NCBI RefSeq assembly: GCF_000006565.2
Contig: NW_017383243.1
Location: 1 to 10,443, forward strand
DNA from: Toxoplasma gondii ME49
Taxonomy: Eukaryota > Apicomplexa > Conoidasida > Eucoccidiorida > Sarcocystidae
Reading direction: 5' to 3'
DNA length: 10,443 nucleotides
The notes under the pieces were generated by a model. That model was not told the DNA's origin. It saw nothing but the letters and a program-made list of their open reading frames with translations, and made no database searches. Numbering within the stretch: position 1 is the first letter of the stretch; each line of letters starts with the position of its first letter. Positions 1 through 8,128 of the stretch are shown in pieces. Position numbers and translations under genes: made by a program.

Positions 1-900
1 GGTTCTACATGCATCTGTTTGTGTGGTTTCGTCTGTGTGTGTTGTCATTCCTTTCGTCGTATTCAACGTTACAACTGCGTCGCGTGCCGGTCGCCGCTAT
101 AGTACGTGGCGACAGAATGGTGCATCGCAGCACGAGATGATGCGTACGAGCATTCGGGGAGTCTGACGCACGTGTCCTGTGGTTGATCTCCTGGGGGGCT
201 GGCGGCCACGTCATGCGTCCCCCAAGGTCCATTCATCACGCGTGGAAACCGAACGCAGTGCATTGGTGTATCTCTACTCGACGAGGCCGCGGACGATTTG
301 CTTCGACGCACAGGCGGTAGGCACCGGTTGGAAGGCATGAGGCACTGGAAACCAGTGTGCTGGATGCAGGACGGAGAGACACAAGACGGCCGCAGGGCGT
401 GCGACGGCGACGAAACAGATTCAGGGTGCGGATCGGGGGTTTATTCATCGGCGACCAGAAGATGAGTTGTGTGTGTTTGTGTGTTGCGAGGACGAGATGT
501 GGATTGTTGGGTGACGAGCATGAGAGCGAAGCACGACCGCAGCGTGCGTAACGGAAACGTTGTTTGATGAGGCGTGCAGCTCGTAGCGATGCTTCCGGAT
601 TGTGTGGGCGTCGTTATTGCCGTCGTGTGATGGTGGAGCCTGGAAGCGGCAGGAGGCCATGTCGAAAGTCGACGCTCACACAATGACGTGCCGTCTTGCA
701 AGAAAACGTTGTGCCCTTTGTTGCAGTAGATTTCGGATCGACTAGTTTCAATATTCACGGGAGAGGACTTCGGGTCAGGCACGCGTGACGACATTGTCTG
801 GTCTTTGTGATGTCCGGTTTCAACGGCACCTATCCTTACGGGATGACTCATTTGGGGAGGAGGTGTGCCACGTGGTGGAACAATGTTGCACCGCAGTCAT
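1..900. other. Unassigned sequence, no recognisable gene
   Basis: I recognise no gene here. The longest open minus frame is 441-851 (136 codons). It includes a Cys-bearing stretch, IYCNKGHNVFLQDGTSLC, around 730-676, but I cannot place it in a family. The plus strand is visibly rich in G and T (for example the GT run at 469-485), which lowers stop frequency on the minus strand and explains the long open frames. By spacing, this could be the decayed 3' half of the pseudogene that starts near 1588, since units to the right run about 1.3-1.4 kb. I found no copy of the 3' module of the other units here, so this is inference only. Confidence 0.5.
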
Positions 901-1588
901 CTATAAGCTGTAGACTTTCACTAGCGTGTTCGGGCGCAGGTCGTGTATCGGCGTATCGTTGTTTGTCAGAGTATGCGGCCGATCGTGGCAGGACAAGCCC
1001 TCAGTAAGATCCTTGCTGGCTGTCCCGCGCAGTCGACACCAGAAAGTTTCGTCTGGACTTGCCACCAATTCACTGACGGGCCCGCCACGAGGTCTCCTCC
1101 AACGGCCAAAACTCGATGGGGCTTCAGGTGTGGCTGCAGAGACGTTTTCGAAAATTCGTGGACGTTGGCTTCGAGAGGATGCATGAGCGCATGTATGTTG
1201 GTGGAAAGTAGAAGGCATTTGTTGAGTGCCTGCACTGTTTCCGGTGGCCGTGCTGCTTGGAGTCCTCCGCACCTTGAAAGCACGAGACTCTGACCGCACC
1301 AGGTGTTGGGAATGTGCGGAGCAAGTAGCCATCAAAGTCCCTACTTGGAGGTTCCGCCTGACTCCAGCAACTGATGAATCGGCTTCTTCGCTTTTCCTCA
1401 AAGGCGGTAGGTAACAGCTGGCGGATGTGGCAGCGTGGTGGATCAGTGTAGAGGGGGAAGAGGGATTGGAAAGGATCTGGTCGTCCGGTAGATATGCTGC
1501 AGGCACGAGGCCACACTCCGTACTTGGTTTGTGTGCATGAAGGACGTGTGAGTGGCATTGGTTCTCCAGTTTGAGTACGGTCGATCAT
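901..1588 (-). pseudogene. Degenerate VSG-like N-terminal region (unit U1)
   Basis: All three minus frames have open stretches: 1588-1124 (154 codons), 1506-901 (201 codons) and 1283-966 (105 codons). The family-like signal sits in the 1283-966 frame. A helical stretch PPETVQALNKCLLLSTNIHA is followed at 1175-1134 by LEANVHEFSKTSLQ, which resembles the IDEFI-x-F-x-QA segment that follows the long helices of a-type VSG N-terminal domains. A candidate earlier segment, CHIRQLLPTAFEEKRR, lies in the 1588-1124 frame, so at least one frameshift separates the two. The unit points the same way as the others and sits one unit length beyond U2. A VSG would be a GPI-anchored coat protein, but this copy is broken. 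The long 201-codon frame shows no family features and may simply reflect A/C-rich composition. Confidence 0.3.
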
Positions 1589-1995
1589 AGCACTTCACGG
1601 ATTACCCAGAGGCCGTACAAAACACCGGCTGACGATACTGCTTTTGGATACGGAAACGCAACACCACTAGATGCCTTTGCCTGGCTGTTCCGTGGGGTGG
1701 GGTGCATCCGCCCACGCACACCGAAGCACGGTCGCATGCCGTGGCGCCGTCCTGCCTACGAAAATGTTACAGTGCGGACTGTGACGTGCCGTCGATCTAA
1801 CGCGCAGGCGGCTGGCGCAGTGTGCCAAACAGTCGGTGCCGACCTTGTGTATCCGACGGCTACAAATCACTATTTTGTGCATAGGGGCTTCGTTGAATTG
1901 GTGATATATGTTGTTGTCTCCACATGCGTTGTGGCCAACTGGGTCAGGGACGGCCTGCGGGACAAATCGACTGGTCGAGTCTGCCAGTGGCATCG

Positions 1996-2262
1996 TTTCC
2001 TGATGTGACCTTTTGTGATCTATGACATTCCCTCTGCGCCCTTACCAGGAAGCGAAAGTAGGCTTGGGGTGGCAGTGAGATGGGCGACAGATAATGTCCA
2101 CTTGCTGTCTCACCTGATGAGTGACGTGAGAGAGAGAAGTGTCCAAGTGTGTCGGTGTTTGTGTGGTGGTCCACATTGCAGTGTCGTGCAGCCACGTGTG
2201 TAGCTATTGATACTGTCTCTGATGTAGAAGGGTCTGTACAGGTCGACGGTGGACGGATCTGT
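1996..2262. repeat. 3' module, copy 1
   Basis: This 267-bp block matches 5422-5688 without any gap that I can see. Roughly a dozen substitutions separate the two, so identity is about 95%. It lies in the 3' half of unit U2, and its partner occupies the matching place in unit U4. Weaker similarity continues beyond the left edge: both copies share GACTGGTCGA further left (at 1969 and 5390). The minus strand is open across the block in the frame of 2417-1944. Confidence 0.9.
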
Positions 2263-2374
2263 GGGCGGCAGCGAACAGCCATATTAAGCCTCACTGCCAG
2301 CGCACCAGCATTCAAAGTGTTGCAACACCACGAGGCGCTCATAGGACCTGTCTCAGAGTGGGACTGACGTCGAA

Positions 2375-2761
2375 ACGAGCAGCACGGTCTGTTGCTGAAC
2401 TTCTGGATCCTGCGCATCGTAGATGATATTCAGTGCGTGCATGTAGCCACCAGCTCTTGCTGCGCTGCCAACTGGCAGTTAATATGATCTCCGAAACCTG
2501 GCGTGTATTTCTCACGCAATGGCTGAACAGCTGGGGCACGCCGCGTAGCCGCCTGGATGGAAATACGTCGGCTTTCAACGGTTCGTGTCTTCGGTGAGTT
2601 TGAGCGCACGGTACGACCATACATCGCGGTGTTTTCCCAGGCGGCCATGTGTATGTGATGGAGAATAATACAGACGTTTGAGTGCCACATTTGCCTCGGC
2701 GGTCTCAGCTGCCAGTTGGACTACAATAGTCGACGCCTCTGCTGGCCGCTTCACAGTTTGG
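2375..2761. repeat. Duplicated pseudogene body, copy 1 (identical to 4090-4476)
   Basis: By eye, these 387 bp are identical to 4090-4476 at a fixed offset of 1715. They encode, on the minus strand, the Ala/Glu-rich helices and the ALNIIYDAQDPE segment of units U2 and U3. To the left of 2375 the two units have unrelated sequence. To the right lies a short diverged patch and then the shared 5' module. Absence of any substitution points to a recent duplication or conversion event. Confidence 0.93.
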
Positions 2762-3010
2762 AATGGGCGTTGTGAGAGTTGCCTTGTTGTCCTCGAAACA
2801 GTCATTTATCGATTCTGACTGGGCTGCTGCCGATTTGCTACATTCGGCGCAAGAGGCCTGTGGTATCAGCCTCCGGCGAGAGAACAACCACCCAACTGCC
2901 TCCCCAACAGAGTTTCCTGTGTGGGTGTCCAGCGGCACCCACCTGCCGCTCCACATGATAATAAGGAGATTGGTCCACGTTGGATGAGTGACGAGTGGCA
3001 TGTGCTCTCG

Positions 3011-3041
3011 CACTCGCTGCACCGACGGTGCAGTCGGAGTG
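3011..3041. repeat. Imperfect inverted repeat (hairpin), copy 1
   Basis: The arms CACTC...CTGCACC and GGTGCAG...GAGTG pair around a GAC loop, giving a 7-bp inner stem and a 5-bp outer stem separated by a small asymmetric bulge. The same hairpin is unchanged at 4728-4758 and 7671-7701 in the other two 5' modules. Conservation may only reflect how recent the module copies are. Confidence 0.7.
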
Positions 3042-3274
3042 TGGCAGGTTTGTTGCTCTGGCTCGAGCCGCTCATGGTCCCCATGCTAGCGGCTGCACCG
3101 GGAGACGGAACCACTTAGCACTGCCCGTGTGTCACTAACGGAGACGCAGCACAGTGGCTGCGGCAGACTCCATGCGGTCACGTCGCGATTGTGTTCGCCC
3201 ACATGCACAAGTGGTAGGCAACGTTACACCATCTGATGTGTTGTGACCGGTGTCGTGTAGGAAGGAATGAGGCG

Positions 3275-3288
3275 CTCGACGCGTCGAG
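3275..3288. repeat. Perfect 14-bp palindrome, copy 1
   Basis: CTCGACGCGTCGAG is its own reverse complement. It occurs again, unchanged, at 4992-5005 and 7935-7948 at the equivalent place of each 5' module. It could be a protein-binding or cruciform site, or chance. No function can be read from the sequence. Confidence 0.85.
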
Positions 3289-3380
3289 GCATCCGGTGGG
3301 GTGTGCGACAGGCACCGAGCCAAAAGTGGTTCGGGGTACTGGTGGCGGCGGGCATGGTGTTACTTTGGTGGCTATGAGCG

Positions 3381-3597
3381 TCATTTTGTGTATACGTGTG
3401 TGTGTGAGCACCGTCACAGTCAAAATAAATGCCATGGCACTGAAGGGTATGTGACTCATGTGGATCACGTCTCGAATCCGCCCTTGTGGCTCAGTCGTTC
3501 TGCGTCATCTTTACGACGTGACGCTGGAGGATTCAGGCAGCTGAAGCTGAGGCTGTTTTCTTTGAACCCGCAGACACCATGCTCTTTCATGAGGCCA
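3381..3597. other. Spacer between the unit U2 flank and unit U3
   Basis: This stretch lies between the right edge of the first 5' module and the last part of unit U3 that I can trace. I see no gene or repeat. It may hold the decayed 3' end of U3, which would need about this much room to reach the usual unit length of 1.3-1.4 kb. Confidence 0.4.
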
Positions 3598-4739
3598 CTA
3601 GTATCTTCTCCGGAATGTAGTCATCGTTTGCCCAGATTGCGGCAGACGGTCACAGCGGTTGTGGCGACATGTCTTATTTGCAGTGGTAGCGAATACGTTG
3701 ACGATGCGCACGGGCTGCTCCACCCGCTGTCCGATGCGTGCTCTGTCCAGAAGCTGGGAGTAGGGACACGGCTGGATGGTGAAAAGGGACACTTAAGGGG
3801 TACCGTCTACTAAGAGTGAATGGGACGCAAGAGGTAAGCGTGACTTCCGTCTTTATCGGTGTAACCAGACAAGGGGGGAAGGGTGCAGCAAGCCGCACTA
3901 GCATGTGGCTGCTTGCATTGTACTTGGAGCTGTTGAGTGGCAGCAGGCTGAACGAGTGTCAATGGCGGAAGAAAGCCTTGGGTGAGGCAGACAACGTTGT
4001 GCAGCAAAGTTCTCGAGAATAGCGTGGCCATCATTCCACAGCTTGCGTGCGTACGTGGACATGGGGCTCTCGCACACAACTGCCTCCCGACGAGCAGCAC
4101 GGTCTGTTGCTGAACTTCTGGATCCTGCGCATCGTAGATGATATTCAGTGCGTGCATGTAGCCACCAGCTCTTGCTGCGCTGCCAACTGGCAGTTAATAT
4201 GATCTCCGAAACCTGGCGTGTATTTCTCACGCAATGGCTGAACAGCTGGGGCACGCCGCGTAGCCGCCTGGATGGAAATACGTCGGCTTTCAACGGTTCG
4301 TGTCTTCGGTGAGTTTGAGCGCACGGTACGACCATACATCGCGGTGTTTTCCCAGGCGGCCATGTGTATGTGATGGAGAATAATACAGACGTTTGAGTGC
4401 CACATTTGCCTCGGCGGTCTCAGCTGCCAGTTGGACTACAATAGTCGACGCCTCTGCTGGCCGCTTCACAGTTTGGGGCGTGGTGTTGGTGAGAGCGGTC
4501 TTGTTGCCCTCGAAACAGTCATTTATCGATTCTGACTGGGCTGCTGCCGATTTGCTACATTCGGCGCAAGAGGCCTGTGGTATCAGCCTCCGGCGAGAGA
4601 ACAACCACCCAACTGCCTCCCCAACAGAGTTTCCTGTGTGGGTGTCCAGCGGCACCCACCTGCCGCTCCACATGATAATAAGGAGATTGGTCCACGTTGG
4701 ATGAGTGACGAGTGACATGTGCTCTCGCACTCGCTGCAC
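3598..4739 (-). pseudogene. Degenerate VSG-like pseudogene (unit U3)
   Basis: The frame is better kept here than in U2. From 4739 to 4290 one frame (149 codons) runs through SESINDCFEGNKTALTNTTP, an Ala/Glu-rich helix and YRALKLTEDTNR. The same frame then meets three stops within about 44 codons. It reopens at 4157-3810 with MHALNIIYDAQDPEVQQQ, the segment I compare to IDEFI-x-F-x-QA of a-type VSGs. An Ala-rich helix, an aromatic LYYS segment and a second helix before that motif fit the N-terminal domain layout of the family, where the gap is about 75-90 residues. After the motif another minus frame (4335-3898) carries Cys-containing sequence, so more shifts are likely. No signal peptide or GPI signal is clear. 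The family call is inference and the broken state is seen directly. Confidence 0.42.
4090..4476. repeat. Duplicated pseudogene body, copy 2 (identical to 2375-2761)
   Basis: This block is identical to 2375-2761 over 387 bp. Its left edge is a sharp break: 4089 and below is unrelated to the sequence left of 2375. With the adjoining 5' module the shared tract between U2 and U3 is 987 bp in copy 1 and 989 bp in copy 2. Confidence 0.93.
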
Positions 4740-4758
4740 CGACGGTGCAGTCGGAGTG
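4728..4758. repeat. Imperfect inverted repeat (hairpin), copy 2
   Basis: Same arms, loop and bulge as 3011-3041, unchanged in the second 5' module. Confidence 0.7.
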
Positions 4759-4991
4759 TGGCAGGTTTGTTGCTCTGGCTCGAGCCGCTCATGGTCCCCA
4801 TGCTAGCGGCTGCACCGGGAGACGGAACCACTTAGCACTGCCCGTGTGTCACTAACAGAGACGCAGCACAGTGGCTGCGGCAGACTCCATGCGGTCACGT
4901 CGCGATTGTGTTCGCCCACATGCACAGGTGGTAGGCAACGTTACACCATCTGATGTGTTGTGACCGGTGTCGTGTAGGAAGGAATGAGGCG

Positions 4992-5005
4992 CTCGACGCG
5001 TCGAG
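4992..5005. repeat. Perfect 14-bp palindrome, copy 2
   Basis: CTCGACGCGTCGAG again, at the equivalent position of the second 5' module. Confidence 0.85.
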
Positions 5006-5135
5006 GCATCCGGTGGGGTGTGCGACAGGCACTGAGCCAAAAGTGGATCGGGGTACTGGTGGCGGCGGGCATGGTGTTGCGTCGGTGCCTGTCAGCGACA
5101 TGGTTCCCGCTAGTGGGTATTGGTGACCCGTAGAT

Positions 5136-5158
5136 TCTAGAGGATCCATGGGCCGGCC
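5136..5158. other. Cluster of four restriction-site palindromes
   Basis: TCTAGA (5136-5141), GGATCC (5142-5147), CCATGG (5146-5151) and GGCCGGCC (5151-5158) lie end to end in 23 bp. Adjacent XbaI and BamHI sites are typical of cloning polylinkers, and an 8-bp FseI site is rare by chance. The cluster sits about 60 bp beyond the edge of the second 5' module. Flanking sequence does not look like vector to me. It may be chance or a cloning or assembly trace. Confidence 0.6.
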
Positions 5159-5321
5159 GATGGGGTGTTGCCAAATTGGAGTGTCACATCCAGCCGTCAC
5201 ATTGCCCCATTTGTCTTGTCGTACCACTGACAGGTGGCGATAGCGTTTACCAATGGGGAGGTCAACGAAGGCTCAGGAAATCGCGGAAGCGGACATGTTG
5301 CATGAAGCGGTTGTAAAAGCG

Positions 5322-6425
5322 CTAGCATATGACGTTGTAACCACCAGCGTCGCGGCCCTCTGGTGCAGGCCCCGCTTGAATGGAATATTGACTGGTCGAA
5401 TTTCCTTTCCTAGTTGCATCCTTTCCTGATGTGACCTTTTGTGATCTATGGCATTTCCTCTGCGCCCTTACCAGGAAGCGAAAGTAGGCTTGGGGTGGCA
5501 GTGAGACGGGCGACAGATAATGTCCACTTGCTGTCTCACCTGATGAGTGACGTGAGAGGGAGAAGTGTCCGAGTGTGTCGGTGTTTGTGTTGTGGCCCAC
5601 ATTGCAGTGTCGTGCAGCCACGTGTGTAGCTATTGATACTGTCTCTGATGTAGAAGCGTGTGTACAGGTCGACATGGGAAGGATCTGTAAGCACGAGGCA
5701 ACGAGTTTCGTTATCATTTGGTATATTGATATCTCAACTGTGCAGCTTCTGACGGTAGGCAGGGGCATCGTGCTGGTAATGAGGTATAGTCAACACCGTA
5801 CTCTGACATGATGCTGGACGTTTCAATCCCAGGCAATGGACTCGCCGTTCAGTCATTCCTAGGTTCAGGCTCATCTTGAGTGGGACTGCGTCTGTCAGCG
5901 TATATTCGAGGTGAAACCGCACGTGTTCGTTCTGCGGAGAGCCAAATTCGCGCGACCTGCGTGACAGGATACCATGGTCGAGATTCTTAGCTGTTGCTGA
6001 GTCTTCGATTTTTCTATGGGTCTTAAGATCAGTTGATTCGTTACGAATGCAGATAGTTAACTATGGTTGTGTGTTGCATCATTGTTTGAGGTCACCGGCC
6101 GCATTGACGTCTGCGAGCAGCTTGAGTGCTTTCTCATTCTGGGTGGATTCTTTTCTTGTGGCGTTTTCCAGAAGCGTTGCTGCCACCGAAACCAACATAT
6201 AACGGTTCTGGTGGATGTCTCCTTTTTGTACAGCATCCAGCGTTGTGTTTTCCCGGGTCGTTTCCGATGGGGCGACGGAGAGGCGTGACTAGAAAAGCGC
6301 TTCTGACGATGGTCTTTCTGAGGATGTGAGAGGGTTGCAAGACCGGGTAAATATGATTCCATTGATATTTGTATGCAGTGGCAAAATCTGCATAAATTTT
6401 TAAGCCTGGTCGTGGAAGCGAACAC
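5322..6425 (-). pseudogene. Degenerate VSG-like pseudogene (unit U4), clearest N-terminal domain
   Basis: This unit shows the family layout best. The frame from 6425 begins with NLCRFCHCIQISMESYLPGLA at 6398-6336, which resembles the Cys-containing first helix of a-type VSGs. A frameshift near 6300 moves to a second minus frame. It runs from 6294 to 5734, about 188 codons, with only two stops, at 6081-6079 and 6063-6061. That frame has long amphipathic helices: LVSVAATLLENATRKES, then TQNEKALKLLADVNAAG. Next come the two stops and LTICIRNEST at 6060-6031, where IDEFI-x-F would fall. Sequence rich in charged residues follows. The 3' module lies at 5422-5688, and the unit ends with GRDAGGYNVIC at 5356-5325 before a TAG stop at 5324-5322. 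A possible start, MFTVLCASSCS at 6639, lies upstream but in another frame. Function is lost. The VSG call is inference. Confidence 0.48.
5422..5688. repeat. 3' module, copy 2
   Basis: Partner of 1996-2262 at a fixed offset of 3426, about 95% identical and gap-free. It lies in the 3' half of unit U4. The minus frame 5768-5322 (148 codons) is open through it and reads the same protein phase as the frame 2417-1944 of unit U2. Confidence 0.9.
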
Positions 6426-6835
6426 GCAGTGGGAACATGGTAGCAGTGGTTTGTGTAGTCTAATCCTATATGGTCATTGACGCTGAAGATGCAAGCCAAT
6501 AACCACTGCTGGTGGAGATCCAAGATGATATCTAGTAATATTGTGATACTATCGATTACTGTCGTATCCGCGCGACAGGATGTGGCCGGCTGCCGTATCT
6601 TATTGTTGAGCAAGACGAGGCACAGAGAACGGTGAACATAGTACTACGATTAGCTGTTCCTGGTTTGTGTGTTCAGGATCGTGCATCCGTGTTCTACTAT
6701 GCAGCTCCAATGTATAGTTGCACAGGGGGAGGCGACAAGGGAAGCCAAACTGTTCATTTCCTCTTGATCACTCGTGGGCATCATGAGGGTGGTGGCGATT
6801 GCGACGCATTTCAGATGACTGGGGCAGCGAACTAG
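6426..6835. other. Spacer upstream of unit U4
   Basis: This lies between the traceable 5' end of U4 and the 3' end of U5. Unlike U2, U3 and U5, unit U4 has no copy of the 5' module here. A minus frame starting at 6639 begins MFTVLCASSCS, which could be a remnant signal peptide, but stops follow quickly. A separate minus frame, 6613-6134 (159 codons), overlaps U4 and is probably a shadow of A/C-rich composition. Confidence 0.4.
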
Positions 6836-7682
6836 TCAGTGTGCTCCTCCATTCTGTATCAGAGTAGATGAGTCGAAAGGTACTCTGATGGGCGTAGGCG
6901 CCGCTGCCACAAGGCGTCGATGTATCGAGCGGGAAGAAAGGAGAAACGTGGTCCTCCGATGTCCCTTCGAGATTAACGCGTGATGAATTCGCAGCTGGAG
7001 AGAGTATGCAGAGAAAGGGTCTGGCAAGAAAAGTTCACCACATGCGCGCTCATCTAGAGACACTGAGAGCTGTCCTCGCGCACAGCTGCTGCACCGGTTA
7101 GGCTGCACAAATTTGGTCGACCGAGTGTAGGTCTCGAACCTGAAATGGAACGAGGTTCAGGGGGGCACGATTTTAGGCTTAAGCGACAACTCTTTCGCAG
7201 CACTACGCGAATCAGTCTCATGGCGAATATAAAGGAAACCAAATATTCGACTTTCCTGGGAATCATACTTCAGTAGTTCGCATCGAGCCTTCCTGCCCAG
7301 CTGGGCCAGTCTATAAGATGGACTATGCTGACAACAGGCCAGAGTCACAGTCGAGCAGCAGCTTCCTACTCGTACCGGTAACACGTTACATAACCTGTCG
7401 ACTACCTGCTTCACGCTGAGGAATGGGCGTTGTGAGAGTTGCCTTGTTGTCCTCGAAACAGTCATTTATCGATTCTGACTGGGCTGCTGCCGATTTGCTA
7501 CATTCGGCGCAAGAGGCCTGTGGTATCAGCCTCCGGCAAGAGAACAACCACCCAACTGCCTCCCCAACAGAGTTTCCTGTGTGGGTGTCCAGCGGCACCC
7601 ACCTGCCGCTCCACATGATAATAAGGAGATTGGTCCACGTTGGATGAGTGACGAGTGACATGTGCTCTCGCACTCGCTGCAC
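6836..7682 (-). pseudogene. Degenerate VSG-like pseudogene (unit U5)
   Basis: The 5' end lies in the third 5' module, where the frame 7682-7386 carries the same SESINDCFEDNKATLTTP found in U2. Left of 7420 the sequence is unlike U2 and U3, so the body is a different family member. The frame 7465-7157 (102 codons) holds DRLCNVLPVRVGSC and then LGRKARCELLKYDSQESR. Its Cys start and charged helix have the flavour of a VSG N-terminal domain. After a stop, the same frame is open again from 7108 to 6836 (90 codons). I cannot find a clear IDEFI-like segment or a copy of the 3' module, so this unit may be truncated. It is the least certain member after U1. Confidence 0.3.
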
Positions 7683-7701
7683 CGACGGTGCAGTCGGAGT
7701 G
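7671..7701. repeat. Imperfect inverted repeat (hairpin), copy 3
   Basis: Same hairpin as 3011-3041, unchanged in the third 5' module. Confidence 0.7.
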
Positions 7702-7934
7702 TGGCAGGTTTGTTGCTCTGGCTCGAGCCGCTCATGGTCCCCATGCTAGCGGCTGCACCGGGAGACGGAACCACTTAGCACTGCCCGTGTGTCACTAACA
7801 GAGACGCAGCACAGTGGCTGCGGCAGACTCCATGCGGTCACGTCGCGATTGTGTTCGCCCACATGCACAGGTGGTAGGCAACGTTACACCATCTGATGTG
7901 TTGTGACCGGTGTCGTGTAGGAAGGAATGAGGCG

Positions 7935-7948
7935 CTCGACGCGTCGAG
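7935..7948. repeat. Perfect 14-bp palindrome, copy 3
   Basis: CTCGACGCGTCGAG at the equivalent position of the third 5' module. Confidence 0.85.
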
Positions 7949-8128
7949 GCATCCGGTGGGGTGTGCGACAGGCACTGAGCCAAAAGTGGTTCGGGGTACT
8001 GGTGGCGGCGGGCATGGTGTTACTTTGGTGGCTATGAGCGGCACGTTTCTCCTTCGGGGGTGTGTGTCCTCTGTGTCCTATAAATGTGGAGCTGGCAGCG
8101 GAATCAGGCTAGTGTGGATTATTTCCGG

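Larger units (their letters stand above)
1667..3022 (-). pseudogene. Degenerate VSG-like pseudogene, chimaeric (unit U2)
   Basis: This is the most repeat-rich unit. From its 5' end, the frame 3022-2705 carries CAECSKSAAAQSESINDCFE. It then shifts to the frame 2805-2575, which holds an Ala/Glu-rich helix (STIVVQLAAETAEANVALKR) and YRALKLTEDTNR. Several stops and shifts follow before the segment ALNIIYDAQDPE near 2433-2404, which resembles the IDEFI-x-F-x-QA motif of a-type VSGs. The 3' half includes the 157-codon frame 2417-1944 and ends in the frame 1993-1667 with GHNACGDNNIYHQ at 1936-1898. Versions of that peptide recur in units U4 and U6. The front half is shared with U3 and the back half with U4, so this unit looks recombinant. 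A 2-bp length difference from U3 near 2762-2792 throws its front out of frame. The family call is inference from motif layout. Confidence 0.42.
2760..3380. repeat. 5' module, copy 1
   Basis: This 621-bp block matches 7420-8040 with no gap and five substitutions (positions 2878, 2998, 3140, 3210, 3316). It also matches 4475-5078 apart from a diverged patch at 2762-2792. It covers the start and upstream flank of unit U2. It contains an imperfect hairpin at 3011-3041 and a perfect 14-bp palindrome at 3275-3288. No intact frame spans it on either strand. The longest are 82 codons (minus, 3114-2866) and 74 codons (plus, 2763-2987). Confidence 0.93.
4475..5078. repeat. 5' module, copy 2
   Basis: This copy matches 2760-3361 and 7420-8021 except for a patch at 4477-4509. 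There it has 33 bp where the other two copies share an identical 31-bp version. It ends about 19 bp earlier than the other copies: after 5078 the sequence is unrelated to them. At 5047 it has A where both others have T. It covers the start and upstream flank of unit U3. Confidence 0.92.
7420..8040. repeat. 5' module, copy 3
   Basis: This copy matches 2760-3380 over all 621 bp with five substitutions. At four of those sites (7658, 7800, 7870, 7976) it agrees with copy 2 instead. In the patch at 7422-7452, at 7990 and at the right edge it agrees with copy 1. Position 7538 (A) is unique to it. Its neighbours on both sides differ from those of the other copies, so both edges are sharp. Confidence 0.93.

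Noticed and set aside
901..1506. Longest frame in the window, 201 codons on the minus strand, as a real gene
   Set aside because: Its translation is low in hydrophobic blocks and rich in Ser, Pro, Thr and Arg. The family-like peptides of this unit lie in other frames.
1571..2008. Plus-strand open frame of 145 codons
   Set aside because: It lies opposite the 3' end of unit U2, where the minus strand carries the conserved GHNACG signature. No recognisable domain.
2763..2987. Plus-strand 74-codon frame repeated at 7423-7647
   Set aside because: It recurs only because the DNA block is nearly identical. In copy 2 the patch alters its start, and the protein shows no known feature.
2760..3380. The 5' module as a transposable element
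   Set aside because: No terminal inverted repeats, target-site duplications, poly(A) tail or reverse transcriptase or transposase fragment could be seen.
3301..3813. Plus-strand open frame of 170 codons
   Set aside because: It begins within the 5' module and runs across the edge of that module into unrelated sequence. It has no counterpart in the other copies and no family feature.
7117..7160. Sequence like a tRNA T-arm on the minus strand (GGTTCGAGACC)
   Set aside because: No matching acceptor stem, anticodon arm or D-arm can be built around it.
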